From Methylophaga thalassica MP (lineage in GTDB: Bacteria; Pseudomonadota; Gammaproteobacteria; Nitrosococcales; Methylophagaceae), in assembly GCF_000214595.1 (NCBI RefSeq), contig NZ_AFIG01000001.1, positions 1,592,382-1,656,381 on the forward strand: 64,000 nt of DNA. The letters run 5' to 3'. Numbering within the stretch: position 1 is the first letter of the stretch; each line of letters begins with the position of its first letter. Under the pieces are notes generated by a model. That model had not been told where the DNA came from, did not search any database, and worked only from the letters and a program-made list of their open reading frames with translations. Both the position numbers and the translations under genes were made by a program. Positions 1-8,788 of this stretch are shown one piece after another.

Positions 1-2469
1 ATGCACTTTAAACCGAAGATTGATATCTAAAGTTTGCTCACCAAACTCCACCAATAGATAGTGATCACCTGCCAGTCGATAGGTAATATCCATGCCAGTT
101 GAAGTATCTTTGCTGATAGCATGCACAGGTGTATCGATAGCTGCAGTCTCTACTGACACAGCTTGTTGACTGAGGCCATCAATCGCCTGGTTTTGTGCAC
201 GTTCTAAGGCATTCGCTGTTTCAATCGATACCGGCACAAATCGCACCGTATCACCGGCTTTTAACTGTCCTACCTTCCATAAATCTGCCGTGATAACGGT
301 TGCCGGACAAACAAAACCACCCAGCGAGGGGCCATCTGGGCCCAGAATAATCGGCATATCCCCAGTGAAATCGATTGAACCGACCGCGTAAGCGTTATCG
401 TGAATATTAGACGGATGTAAGCCAGCTTCACCGCCGTCGGTTCTCGCCCACTCTGGTCTTGGGCCAATCAAACGCACACCAGTACGACTGGAGTTGTAGT
501 GTATTTTCCAGTCCGTATTAAAGAACATCTCAATATCACTATCAGTGAAAAAATCCGGTGCGCCATGCGGCCCATACACCACATGAATGTCCCAGTGATG
601 TTGAATTTCAGGCTGAGAATCCAGGGCTAGTGTGGCTGTATCAGAAACCGGTTGTTCAGGCAGGATATGTAATACATCACCCGTTTTCAGCGTCCGCCCT
701 ACATGACCACCAAATTGGCCTAAAGTGAACGTAGAACGTGAACCTAAATATTCCGGACATTGAATACCACCAGCCACTAATAGATAGGCTCTGGCGCCAG
801 CACCTTTGACCTGTCCTAATTTCAGCTTGTCACCGGCTTTTACTGAAATAACTTGCCATGCGGATTGTGGTTCGCCATTTAACTCAATGCTCAGTTCGGC
901 ACCCGTCACCACAATGCTGGTTGCGACATTAAAACTCAGCTCAGGACCAGACAAAGTGATCTCCAGCCCCGCGCAGGATTCATCATTAGCTAATAAACGA
1001 TTGCCAAGACGGAAAGACAAACTGTCGAATGGACCTGATGGTGGAACACCGATATCCCAGTAGCCGACACGTGCAGGGTAATCCTGAATGGTTGTCATCG
1101 TGCCTGGAGACAAGATATTGATAGTCGAAGGCTGGTAAACAAAACTATCCAGATAACGTGTAGTGACCGCAGCGTTTAAAAACGCCTCATCTTGTAAAAT
1201 CTGACCTACATAATCAGCATTGGTCTCAATGCCATAGACCTGCAGTTCATCTAAGGCAGCCAATAATTTCTGATGGGCCAGTTCACGGCTATCAGCATGG
1301 CTGATAATTTTCGCCAGCATCGGATCATAAAATGGTGAAACTTCAATACCGGCTTTCACCCAGTAATCGACACGAATCGCGTCACTCTTAGGCCAAATGA
1401 CTTCTGTCAGTAAGCCCGAAGATGGTTGGAACTGTTTATGCGGATCTTCAGCATAGAGTCTGACCTGAATCGCATGGCCTTTTGGCTCAGGCGCAGTGGC
1501 AGGTAACTGCGATTCTTTAGCACCGACTTCCACCATCCAGCGAACCAGATCCACACCATAGACTTCTTCCGTAACCCCATGCTCAACCTGCAAACGGGTA
1601 TTCACTTCCAGGAAGTAAAACTGTTGATTATCGGCGTCATAGACAAACTCCACCGTGCCGGCACTGCGATAGTGAATCGCTGACATTAATCTGACCGCCA
1701 CTTCCTGCATATCAGCACGGACATCGTCAGGAATATTCGGTGCTGGTGCTTCTTCAATCACTTTCTGATTACGACGCTGGCTGGAACAGTCCCGATCCCC
1801 CAGAGCTAACACATGACCTTCACCATCACCCATCACCTGTACTTCGATATGACGAGCACGGGTGATAAATTTCTCCAGAAAGACCCCATCATTGGAAAAG
1901 TTATTGGCACTCAGGTTTTTCACAGAGTTAAACGCCTGACGCAGTGAAGCTTCATCATCACAGCGGTTCATACCGATACCGCCGCCGCCAGCTGTGGATT
2001 TCAGCATCACCGGATAGCCAACTTGGCTGGCTTGCTCAACGGCATCATCAAGTGAGCTTAATAAGCCCGTGCCTGGTAATAACGGTACGTCGTTTTCTTC
2101 TGCCAATGCCCGAGCGCTGTGTTTTAAACCAAATGACTCCATCTGCTCTGCTGTGGGGCCAAGGAAGACAATATTATTCTGCTCACATAAACGAGCAAAG
2201 CCCGGATTTTCACTCAGAAAACCATAACCAGGATGAATCGCTTCAGCCCCTGTCTGTTTCGCTATATCAATGATAAGTTGTTGATTAAGATAAGTCTCAC
2301 TGGCACGGCCTTCGCCCAGTGAGTAGCTTTCATCTGCAGCACTGACATGCAATGAGTCACGATCGGCTTCGGCATATATAGCCACTGCCTTAACATTCAT
2401 CTCATGCAAGGTGCGAGTAATCCGTGTGGCGATGGCGCCCCGGTTAGCAATTAAAACTTTCTTAAACAT
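1..2469 (-). CDS. Guanidine (urea-type) carboxylase, biotin-dependent, 3' part missing
   Basis: The reading frame stays open from the ATG at 2469 to the left window edge, giving about 823 residues of a family that is usually near 1200. The N-terminal 450 residues are a biotin carboxylase: a start MFKKVLIANRGAIA, a glycine-rich ATP loop (KSTAGGGGIGM) and the EVNTRLQVEH signature. The rest is the KipA/KipI-like carboxyltransferase region (ILGPDGPSLGGFVCPAT). The biotinyl domain must lie beyond the window. Enzymes of this family carboxylate urea or guanidine with ATP and bicarbonate. Because the operon starts with a guanidine-I riboswitch and contains two DUF1989 proteins, guanidine is the more likely substrate, with allophanate hydrolase expected further downstream. 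The substrate is inferred from context, not read from the active site. Confidence 0.9.
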   Translation of the reverse strand, partial: MFKKVLIANRGAIATRITRTLHEMNVKAVAIYAEADRDSLHVSAADESYSLGEGRASETYLNQQLIIDIAKQTGAEAIHPGYGFLSENPGFARLCEQNNIVFLGPTAEQMESFGLKHSARALAEENDVPLLPGTGLLSSLDDAVEQASQVGYPVMLKSTAGGGGIGMNRCDDEASLRQAFNSVKNLSANNFSNDGVFLEKFITRARHIEVQVMGDGEGHVLALGDRDCSSQRRNQKVIEEAPAPNIPDDVRADMQEVAVRLMSAIHYRSAGTVEFVYDADNQQFYFLEVNTRLQVEHGVTEEVYGVDLVRWMVEVGAKESQLPATAPEPKGHAIQVRLYAEDPHKQFQPSSGLLTEVIWPKSDAIRVDYWVKAGIEVSPFYDPMLAKIISHADSRELAHQKLLAALDELQVYGIETNADYVGQILQDEAFLNAAVTTRYLDSFVYQPSTINILSPGTMTTIQDYPARVGYWDIGVPPSGPFDSLSFRLGNRLLANDESCAGLEITLSGPELSFNVATSIVVTGAELSIELNGEPQSAWQVISVKAGDKLKLGQVKGAGARAYLLVAGGIQCPEYLGSRSTFTLGQFGGHVGRTLKTGDVLHILPEQPVSDTATLALDSQPEIQHHWDIHVVYGPHGAPDFFTDSDIEMFFNTDWKIHYNSSRTGVRLIGPRPEWARTDGGEAGLHPSNIHDNAYAVGSIDFTGDMPIILGPDGPSLGGFVCPATVITADLWKVGQLKAGDTVRFVPVSIETANALERAQNQAIDGLSQQAVSVETAAIDTPVHAISKDTSTGMDITYRLAGDHYLLVEFGEQTLDINLRFKVH

Positions 2470-2541
2470 GATGGGTATTCCTATCTGGGTCGTCCCAGCT
2501 AATAAAGCGCTGTTTCAGGTCGTCCCGAAACATAATCCGTA

Positions 2542-3180
2542 TTACCCCCAGATCACCACTTCAACCGGTGTCGGGTTATAAGCATTGCATGGGTTATTTA
2601 ATTGCGGACAGTTGGAGATCAACACAATCACATCCATTTTTGCTGTCATTTCCACGTATTTACCCGCTTCAGAAATACCATCTGCAAAGGTCAAATGGCC
2701 GTCTTCAGTCACAGGCACATTCATAAAAAAGTTAATGTTATGAGTGATATCGCGTTTACTCACGCCAAAGTGCTCGTTTTCGGCTACCGCTAGCATCCAG
2801 CTATCACGGCATGCGTGCATGGTTTTTTTCTCCAGCGAATAACGCACGGTGTTGGATTCTGTTGCACAGGCACCGCCCAGCGTATCGTGGCGTCCACAAG
2901 TATCAGCAGTTATCTCTAACATGGGTCTGCCAAGATTCGACAACAATGTTGTGCCAGCAGTAAGGTAGACATTACCTTGCTCACGAAGGGTATCAATCGC
3001 ACTATAGCGCTCACTGGGATCCGCTAAACTGTAAAACAAAGTATCGGCGGCCTGATTACCATACAAATCGACAATACGCAGTGTTTGACCCGCTTTCAGT
3101 TCATGCATCCAGTAATCACCTGCTAACACTTCTTCACGGTAGCTGGCCTGTTCAGGGTTTAGGTTACTTTCTTTAATCAC
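2542..3180 (-). CDS. DUF1989 protein, urea-carboxylase-associated type 2 (probable carboxyguanidine deiminase subunit)
   Basis: A 212-residue DUF1989 protein of the kind long annotated as urea amidolyase/carboxylase-associated protein 2. Conserved family features are visible: a dipeptide-like N-terminal fold with [17 protein letters not shown], the [10 protein letters not shown] segment and the [11 protein letters not shown] motif with a cysteine and histidines nearby. Published work on guanidine degradation showed that two DUF1989 proteins form a heteromeric carboxyguanidine deiminase (CgdAB), converting carboxyguanidine to allophanate. I do not assign A or B. It lies 18 bases after its paralogue and 72 bases before the carboxylase start, all on one strand, so it is co-transcribed. 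No signal peptide is present, consistent with a cytoplasmic enzyme. Confidence 0.85.
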   Translation of the reverse strand: MIKESNLNPEQASYREEVLAGDYWMHELKAGQTLRIVDLYGNQAADTLFYSLADPSERYSAIDTLREQGNVYLTAGTTLLSNLGRPMLEITADTCGRHDTLGGACATESNTVRYSLEKKTMHACRDSWMLAVAENEHFGVSKRDITHNINFFMNVPVTEDGHLTFADGISEAGKYVEMTAKMDVIVLISNCPQLNNPCNAYNPTPVEVVIWG

Positions 3181-3198
3181 AACGTTATCCTTTGCTCA

Positions 3199-3936
3199 TT
3201 AATGGTGATGACCGCATTGATGGTATAGACGGTTATTGTCAAAACCACGCTGGTTTTCAGCGCAGTGATTCAAACACTCGTCATCTTCCGTCACCGGAGC
3301 AGATTTTCTTAATTGATAGGTGACAGCATGTTTAGGATAGGCATCGGCTGTATTCATCGGGTGAGGACAGGTGTGGAATAAAACCAAGGTATCCATTTCG
3401 AAGCGTAAATCGATGAAATCACCCGCTTTGCTGTTGTTTTCAACAAACTGCATATTGCCTTCAGCATCCGTTTTGACCTGGCTGAATAAGTTGAGATTCG
3501 CTGCCATGTCGCGGCGGTTTAAGCCGTATTTAGCCAGCTCAACCAAAAAAGCATGCTCGCCGCTTAAGGTCCAGTCATTACCGGCTTCTTGATAACTTCT
3601 GTCACCCCAGCGTTTTTTCATATTGTCCGTGGTGAGATTGCCGCCAACGGTATCGTGCCAGCCAACGGTGTCATCGATAATGGAACAAAACACATGCCCC
3701 ATATCTGAGTACAAACAATGGCCTTTGGTCAGCTTAAAGGTATGCTGACATTTCAAGGTATCCGGCGCGTTATAACGCTCCAGTTTATTCATCGGGTTAT
3801 AAAACAACATACCGACATTAGCGCCACCTTCATTATCAATCAGGCGCAGTGTCGTCCCTTTTCTTACTAACATTGACCAATGCGTGCCACCAGGCAATGT
3901 ATCCTCATATATCAGATCGTTTTGTTTATCACTCAT
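3199..3936 (-). CDS. DUF1989 protein, urea-carboxylase-associated type 1 (probable carboxyguanidine deiminase subunit)
   Basis: A 245-residue DUF1989 protein, paralogous to the next gene. Shared features are LRLIDNEGGANVGMLFYNP near residue 30, SDMGHVFCSIIDDTVGWHDT in the middle and a C-terminal HTCPHPMN segment. It differs from its partner by a longer C-terminal tail rich in Cys and His (residues about 218 to 245). Together the pair is expected to be the two-subunit carboxyguanidine deiminase that follows guanidine carboxylase. Its start overlaps the stop of the ABC ATPase by four bases, which points to translational coupling. The assignment to carboxyguanidine deiminase rests on family knowledge and on the riboswitch at the head of the operon. 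Confidence 0.85.
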   Translation of the reverse strand: MSDKQNDLIYEDTLPGGTHWSMLVRKGTTLRLIDNEGGANVGMLFYNPMNKLERYNAPDTLKCQHTFKLTKGHCLYSDMGHVFCSIIDDTVGWHDTVGGNLTTDNMKKRWGDRSYQEAGNDWTLSGEHAFLVELAKYGLNRRDMAANLNLFSQVKTDAEGNMQFVENNSKAGDFIDLRFEMDTLVLFHTCPHPMNTADAYPKHAVTYQLRKSAPVTEDDECLNHCAENQRGFDNNRLYHQCGHHH

Positions 3937-4712
3937 GGTGTTTCCTGCTTTTGTTTCATCGTGTTTGAAATGTCTTCTAAAGTGGATTTGCGTGTATCAC
4001 CCACCGGAATATCAAAGGTAATAGAGGCCCCATATCGGTTTGGGTTATCTGGGTCTTGGCGGTGTTTATCAAACACTAATAAGCGTGTGCCCAGATAAAA
4101 GCCTTCGGTTAAGTCATGGGTAATCATGAAAATGGTGATGCCGGTTTTTTGCCAGATATCTAAAATCAAGGCATGCATATCAGAACGAATGCCAGGATCA
4201 AGCGCTCCAAACGGCTCATCCAGCAATAATACTTTCGGTTGTTTAATTAAGGCCTGCGCAATGGCCAGCCGTTGCTGCATACCGCCAGATAGTGATGTCG
4301 GATATTGATTCGCCACATGCCCCAACCCAACCAATTCAAGCATTTCCTGGGCTTGCTCACGAACCTGTCGTCGCTTGCTGCCAAAACATCTGCCCAATAA
4401 TCTGGATTGACCAAACTCGACACCCAACATGACATTTTCAATCACATTGAGATGAGGGAAAACAGAGTAACGCTGGAAGACAATACCCCGGTCAGCATCG
4501 GGCTCATCACGGATAGGATCACCATCCAGTAACAATTCACCTCGAGAGGGTTTCTCGGTTCCCAGCAGCATTTTCAGAAATGTGGTTTTACCACAGCCTG
4601 ATGCACCCACCAGCGTTATAAACTCGCCTGCTCTCACCGTCAGATTGATATTCTCAAGAACGACATTATCGCCGTACTCTTTCCATAATTTTTTCAGCTC
4701 GATATTGTTCAT
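3933..4712 (-). CDS. ABC transporter ATP-binding protein of the guanidine operon
   Basis: A 259-residue ABC ATPase of the taurine/nitrate/sulfonate (SsuB/TauB-like) group. The Walker A loop GASGCGKTT is near residue 36, the signature LSGGMQQR near 142 and Walker B LLLDEPFGALD near 162, followed by the H-loop in MITHDL. It energises the adjacent permease and binding protein, probably for import of guanidine or a guanidine-like compound in this operon. It overlaps both neighbours by four bases. All nucleotide-binding motifs are intact. The cargo is inferred from the operon. Confidence 0.9.
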   Translation of the reverse strand: MNNIELKKLWKEYGDNVVLENINLTVRAGEFITLVGASGCGKTTFLKMLLGTEKPSRGELLLDGDPIRDEPDADRGIVFQRYSVFPHLNVIENVMLGVEFGQSRLLGRCFGSKRRQVREQAQEMLELVGLGHVANQYPTSLSGGMQQRLAIAQALIKQPKVLLLDEPFGALDPGIRSDMHALILDIWQKTGITIFMITHDLTEGFYLGTRLLVFDKHRQDPDNPNRYGASITFDIPVGDTRKSTLEDISNTMKQKQETP

Positions 4713-5533
4713 TTAGCCCCTCCCTCAGTCTGCTGCCACGGGAAGGCATATAAGGACAAACGACGTAATAGATAATCAGTCAGAAAGGCCAATAAGGTAA
4801 TCCACAATACATAGGGCAAAATCACATCCATCGCCAGATAACGTCTGACCAGAAAGATACGATAACCAAGCCCTTCTGTTGCCGAGATGGCTTCTGCGGC
4901 AATTAAAAATAACCAGGCCGCCCCCAGACTTAAACGCACTGCATCAATCAGTTTTGGTAATACCTGAGGTAAGACTACTCGAACAATCAATTGCCAGGTT
5001 GAGGCGCCTAATGTTTGTGCTTTGATGATCAATTCTTCAGGTAACGCCATGACACGTAATTGCACATCACGAATCAAAAATGGGGTGATACCCAGCACAA
5101 TAAGCGTAATTTTGGCGACTTCACCTAAACCAAAAATGATAAACAAGATAGGTAAAATCGCTAATGGTGGTACTAGAGATATAACGGTGACCACTGGTGC
5201 AAAACTGGCACGCAGTAGAGGAATAATCCCAATCAGAATTCCAACGATAAGACTGATAAGCGCACTGATACCAACGCCGATCCCCAGCCGTTGCAAACTG
5301 GCCAGCGTATCGGCCCATAACAGGTATTCACCAGTACGTTTACTGGGTTCAAATGCCATCATATGAATGGCATGACCAAAGGCTTCGAAGGAAGGCATCA
5401 GCTTATCATTAGGATTCACCGCTAAGCGCTCATTCGATGCCACCAGATAAGCTAGTAAAATCAGGATAAAAGGTAAAGCACCTAATAACCATTTCCCAGC
5501 GTTACTCGGCTGTTGATTGATAAGTCGTTTCAT
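4709..5533 (-). CDS. ABC transporter permease of the guanidine operon
   Basis: A 274-residue integral membrane protein of the TauC/SsuC-like permease family. Hydrophobic segments are seen near residues 16-34, 83-108, 117-142, 200-220 and 240-258. The cytoplasmic EAA-like loop that docks the ATPase is around residues 168-190 (AQTLGASTWQLIVRVVLPQ). It lies between the ATPase and binding protein genes and overlaps the ATPase start by four bases. The transporter type is clear. The substrate is inferred from the riboswitch upstream. Confidence 0.9.
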   Translation of the reverse strand: MKRLINQQPSNAGKWLLGALPFILILLAYLVASNERLAVNPNDKLMPSFEAFGHAIHMMAFEPSKRTGEYLLWADTLASLQRLGIGVGISALISLIVGILIGIIPLLRASFAPVVTVISLVPPLAILPILFIIFGLGEVAKITLIVLGITPFLIRDVQLRVMALPEELIIKAQTLGASTWQLIVRVVLPQVLPKLIDAVRLSLGAAWLFLIAAEAISATEGLGYRIFLVRRYLAMDVILPYVLWITLLAFLTDYLLRRLSLYAFPWQQTEGGAK

Positions 5534-5556
5534 AATAATTCTCTGGCAAATGACGG

Positions 5557-6624
5557 TTACAGAGAACCGTCAGCCGCCATAGACATGAAAGACGAATCAA
5601 AACGCAGCTTAACGTTCGCTGAGTTACCGACTACAGTGCCATCTGGATAAGCAATACCAATAAAGCCAGCATCCATCGCACCTTCACCTAATAAACCATG
5701 CTCGAATGAAAACTCACTCACATACTTCATGGTTTCAGGCAGTTGTTTGCTTTGAGCAAAGGCCACTGCATCTTTTGCTTCATAGAACATATTGGTCGCA
5801 GCCAATTGTGCTTCATAACCCGGCAAATCAGTGCCTGAGGCTTTAGCCATAAAGGTCAGCGCATCGGTATCTTTAGCCGCCATACGCGCCATGATTTCAT
5901 ACCAGGCACCGGTTAAGGCTTTACCAAAATCAGGGTTATCTTTCAGGGTGTCAGTGTTGACCACTAACATATCGATGATTTCGCCAGGAATTTGAGAAGA
6001 ATCGAATACTTTTGAGGTATTAGGCATGGCAGCCACTTCAGATAACAGTGGATTCCAAGTGACGGTAGAAGTCACGTCGTCTGCGTTAAACACGGCTACC
6101 AAATCGGCATCTGAAGTATTCACGACTCTGACATCACGCTCACTCAAACCAATGGTATCTAGAGCACGAGCTAATAAATAATGAGAAACAGACAGCTCAA
6201 CCAGATTAACGTTTTGGCCCTCAATGTCTTTCAGGGTTTTACCTTCGCCCTTCAGGACAATGCCATCGTTCCCATTAGAAAAATCACCAAGAATTAATGC
6301 GGTAGAGTCGACACCACCCGCAGCAGGAATAGTGAGCGCATCCATATTCGTCATGGTGCAACCATCAAACTGACCAGCCGTATATTGGTTGATGGATTCA
6401 ACGTAGTCATTGATTTGAACTACGTCAATTTCGATACCGTATTTGTCCGCCCACTTTTTTACAATGCCCGCATTCGCCGCATAGTCCCACGGCATCCAGC
6501 CTGCATAAATAGTCCAGGCAATACTGAATTTATCTTTTTGTTCAGCATTCGCTGAGAAGGGAACGATAAGGAGAGAGAAAGAAAGCAGCAAGAAGCTGAA
6601 AAAACGAAGAATGGAGAACTTCAT
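5557..6624 (-). CDS. Periplasmic substrate-binding protein of the guanidine/urea-carboxylase-region ABC transporter
   Basis: A 355-residue secreted binding protein, first gene of the operon. The first 27 residues form a classic Sec signal (hydrophobic core FFSFLLLSFSLLIVPF, cleavage after ANA). The mature part has the NMT1/SsuA-like fold (KFSIAWTIYAGWMPWDYAANAGI). It resembles the binding proteins found beside urea carboxylase genes and probably captures guanidine or a guanidinium compound in the periplasm. A GAGG ribosome-binding sequence stands about eight bases before the ATG. The guanidine-I riboswitch ends about 55 bases upstream, so this is the directly controlled gene. Confidence 0.88.
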   Translation of the reverse strand: MKFSILRFFSFLLLSFSLLIVPFSANAEQKDKFSIAWTIYAGWMPWDYAANAGIVKKWADKYGIEIDVVQINDYVESINQYTAGQFDGCTMTNMDALTIPAAGGVDSTALILGDFSNGNDGIVLKGEGKTLKDIEGQNVNLVELSVSHYLLARALDTIGLSERDVRVVNTSDADLVAVFNADDVTSTVTWNPLLSEVAAMPNTSKVFDSSQIPGEIIDMLVVNTDTLKDNPDFGKALTGAWYEIMARMAAKDTDALTFMAKASGTDLPGYEAQLAATNMFYEAKDAVAFAQSKQLPETMKYVSEFSFEHGLLGEGAMDAGFIGIAYPDGTVVGNSANVKLRFDSSFMSMAADGSL

Positions 6625-6680
6625 GAAGTTACCTCACAGTTAGTTAGAAACACGGTGCAAGAGATGTTTTACAAAAAACA

Positions 6681-6770
6681 ATCTCCCGGGCTTTTATCCC
6701 TCCGTGTAACCTTCACTGTGAAGGTCGGTTACTCTCGGTCCAGACATCATCGTTGATCGGAACCCTAGAA
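6681..6770 (-). promoter_or_regulatory. Guanidine-I (ykkC) riboswitch aptamer
   Basis: Read on the minus strand the segment contains the hallmark conserved blocks of the guanidine-I class in the right order: CTAGGGTTCCG at its 5' end, then GTCTGGACCGAGAG, then an extended 8-bp arm (ACCTTCAC/GTGAAGGT), then ACACGGAGGGATAAAA and GCCCGGGAGA. Nearly every consensus base I remember is present. It lies in the leader of the ABC/DUF1989/carboxylase operon and should switch that operon on when guanidine binds. A T-rich stretch directly follows the aptamer, but I see no standard terminator with a terminal U-run, so translational control is possible. Confidence 0.95.
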
Positions 6771-6876
6771 ACCTTATTTTAGTCGACAGTAGTTGGTAAA
6801 CCACCTCAGCACTTAGAACTTGTAACGCAGATACCGTGCCAGTTTAACTACAATCAGAATAATTAATGTTTGATCA

Positions 6877-6903
6877 TAAACTTAGCAGTTCAAGCTAAGT
6901 TTA
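6877..6903. repeat. 10-bp perfect inverted repeat
   Basis: TAAACTTAGC and its exact complement GCTAAGTTTA are separated by seven bases. The repeat lies about 85 bases past the stop of the chemoreceptor gene and about 107 bases ahead of the riboswitch on the same strand. It has no U-run, so it is either an operator ahead of the guanidine operon or a weak terminator or processing hairpin for the chemoreceptor transcript. Confidence 0.5.
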
Positions 6904-6987
6904 TATCTACCTAACAAGCCGCACCATAATGGCACAACCCTATTCTCAGGCTCACCGTAATGGTGCATAACAGACTCACCTGACCTA

Positions 6988-8571
6988 TTAGCGAGATGAA
7001 AAACGGGTAATCATATTCAGTAGATTTTGTGATTCCTGCGCCAGATTTTCAGCGTGTACATTTACCTTATTAGCATTGCTCACCACCATTTCGGCATCAG
7101 AGCTAATTCTGACTACATTCTTATTAATGTCTTCACTCACTGCACTCTGCTCTTCAACGGCAGTCGCAATCAAGGTGTTAAGCTCATTCAGTTTCTCCAC
7201 ACTCTCTTTAATAGAGCTCACAGAGTCAATAGACCCTTGAATATCCTGACGGCTTGAGGAGGCAGTATCTTTTGTCGTTTCCATACCTTTCACCACTTTG
7301 ACGACAGAGCTATCCAGTTTTGAAATAAGGTTTGAAATTTCTTGGGTTGATTCCTGGGTTCGTGTCGCCAATGAACGCACCTCATCAGCGACAACAGCAA
7401 ATCCCCTACCATGGTCACCTGCTCTTGCAGCCTCAATCGCCGCATTTAAGGCCAATAGATTGGTTTGCTCTGCAATGTTACTAATCACATCTACGATAGG
7501 ATTAATCGCACTGGAGTCCGATTCCAGCGTTTTAATATAGTCACTGATAGTATCAAATGCCCTATCTAAACTGGTTAAGCCTTTCACGGCGGTTTCAGAT
7601 TTAGTCATGCTTTGTTGGGTTAAGTCATCAACCTGATTCGCTGACTGAGAGGCCAGACTGGCGTTACGTGCCAGCTCCTGAATTGTGGAAGACATTTCCG
7701 TCATGGCTGTCGCCACTTGCTCAGTTTGTGATGCCTGAGAATTAATCGATTCCATAATTGATTGTTGAGACTGATAGGTATCGCCGGCCGACTTATCAAT
7801 GCTGCCAGCAGAATCTTTCATTCTCACCAAAATAGTATTCAGTCTGGCCTGCAGCAGTTTATTCACTAATACCAGTTGAGCAACTTCATCATCAGCACCG
7901 GTATACACCATACCCATCAGGGGATTATTGACCTCATCATTAGCTTCTTTTATGGCTCTATCCAGTGATGCAAAGACCCAATTTTTGAGTAACAGAAACG
8001 ATGCCAGGCCACCTAATACCGCAATAACCACTGGCAGATAAAAGGGCAATTGTTGAATGGTACTGATTTGATTTACAACGCTGGCCACAATACTACTGAG
8101 CACCACTGATAATGTGGTTTTATTTTTTAGAGACAGTCGTGTGAAGACGTTACCGAGTTTAGGCTTCTTACCCTCGTTAATTTGTTTATAAAGCTGTTGT
8201 GCACGCTTAATCTCTTGTTTTTGGGGTTTACTACGAACAGACTCATAGCCAATTACTTTATCGCCATCAAAAATTGGCGTGACATACGCATCTACCCAGT
8301 AAAAATCGCCAGTCTTTGTTCGATTTTTGACCATCCCCATCCAGTGTTTACCCGATTTTACGGTAGACCAGAGATCAGCAAATGCAGCCGGTGGCATATC
8401 TGGATGACGAATGACATTGTGATTCACGTTCATCAATTCATCAGCAGAAAAACCACTAACGTACTCAAACTCTCTGTTAAAGCTCGTTATGATGCCTTTG
8501 AGGTCAGTTGTCGAAATCAGCGGATTATCGAAGGTAATTTCTTTATCTGTGACTGGCAGATTTTTTTTCAT
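6988..8571 (-). CDS. PAS-domain methyl-accepting chemotaxis protein (Aer-like)
   Basis: A 527-residue chemoreceptor. Residues about 10-115 are a PAS domain of the Aer energy-taxis type ([41 protein letters not shown]). A hydrophobic hairpin lies around 155-200. Residues about 250-527 are the coiled-coil signalling domain, with the highly conserved tip sequence [32 protein letters not shown] that binds CheA/CheW. There is no periplasmic ligand domain, so it probably senses redox or energy state from the cytoplasm, perhaps through a bound FAD or haem. A sigma-28-type promoter precedes it, in keeping with a flagellar regulon gene. Confidence 0.93.
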   Translation of the reverse strand: MKKNLPVTDKEITFDNPLISTTDLKGIITSFNREFEYVSGFSADELMNVNHNVIRHPDMPPAAFADLWSTVKSGKHWMGMVKNRTKTGDFYWVDAYVTPIFDGDKVIGYESVRSKPQKQEIKRAQQLYKQINEGKKPKLGNVFTRLSLKNKTTLSVVLSSIVASVVNQISTIQQLPFYLPVVIAVLGGLASFLLLKNWVFASLDRAIKEANDEVNNPLMGMVYTGADDEVAQLVLVNKLLQARLNTILVRMKDSAGSIDKSAGDTYQSQQSIMESINSQASQTEQVATAMTEMSSTIQELARNASLASQSANQVDDLTQQSMTKSETAVKGLTSLDRAFDTISDYIKTLESDSSAINPIVDVISNIAEQTNLLALNAAIEAARAGDHGRGFAVVADEVRSLATRTQESTQEISNLISKLDSSVVKVVKGMETTKDTASSSRQDIQGSIDSVSSIKESVEKLNELNTLIATAVEEQSAVSEDINKNVVRISSDAEMVVSNANKVNVHAENLAQESQNLLNMITRFSSR

Positions 8572-8621
8572 TGTGCTTCACCCTGATAAAAATGAGTGGT
8601 AAATAAATATTGCGTATACCT

Positions 8622-8648
8622 ATATCGGCAGCTCATCAAAGTAACTTA
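8622..8648 (-). promoter_or_regulatory. Sigma-28 (FliA) promoter of the chemoreceptor gene
   Basis: On the minus strand the sequence is TAAGTTAC, 11 bases, then GCCGATAT. This matches the flagellar sigma-28 consensus (TAAAGTTT, 11 bases, GCCGATAA) with exact spacing and a near-perfect -10. It lies about 50 bases ahead of the chemoreceptor start. Confidence 0.8.
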
Positions 8649-8788
8649 AGTGTTCACAATAATTTAATGCGTAACATTCTGAGTTATTGAGTATTTTTAT
8701 TTTTATTCTTTAAAATTAGTTGAAGTGATACAAGCTATATCAATAAAGTTTATTTAAAATACCCTCTTTCTGATAATTGGTAACTCAC

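Noticed and set aside
1944-2273. Plus-strand frame of 109 codons inside the carboxylase gene
   Set aside because: Antisense shadow of a strongly conserved biotin carboxylase domain.
2490-2535. Nine-base direct repeat GGTCGTCCC in the gap before the carboxylase gene
   Set aside because: Too short and lies within an operon; chance or a translation-related duplication cannot be told apart.
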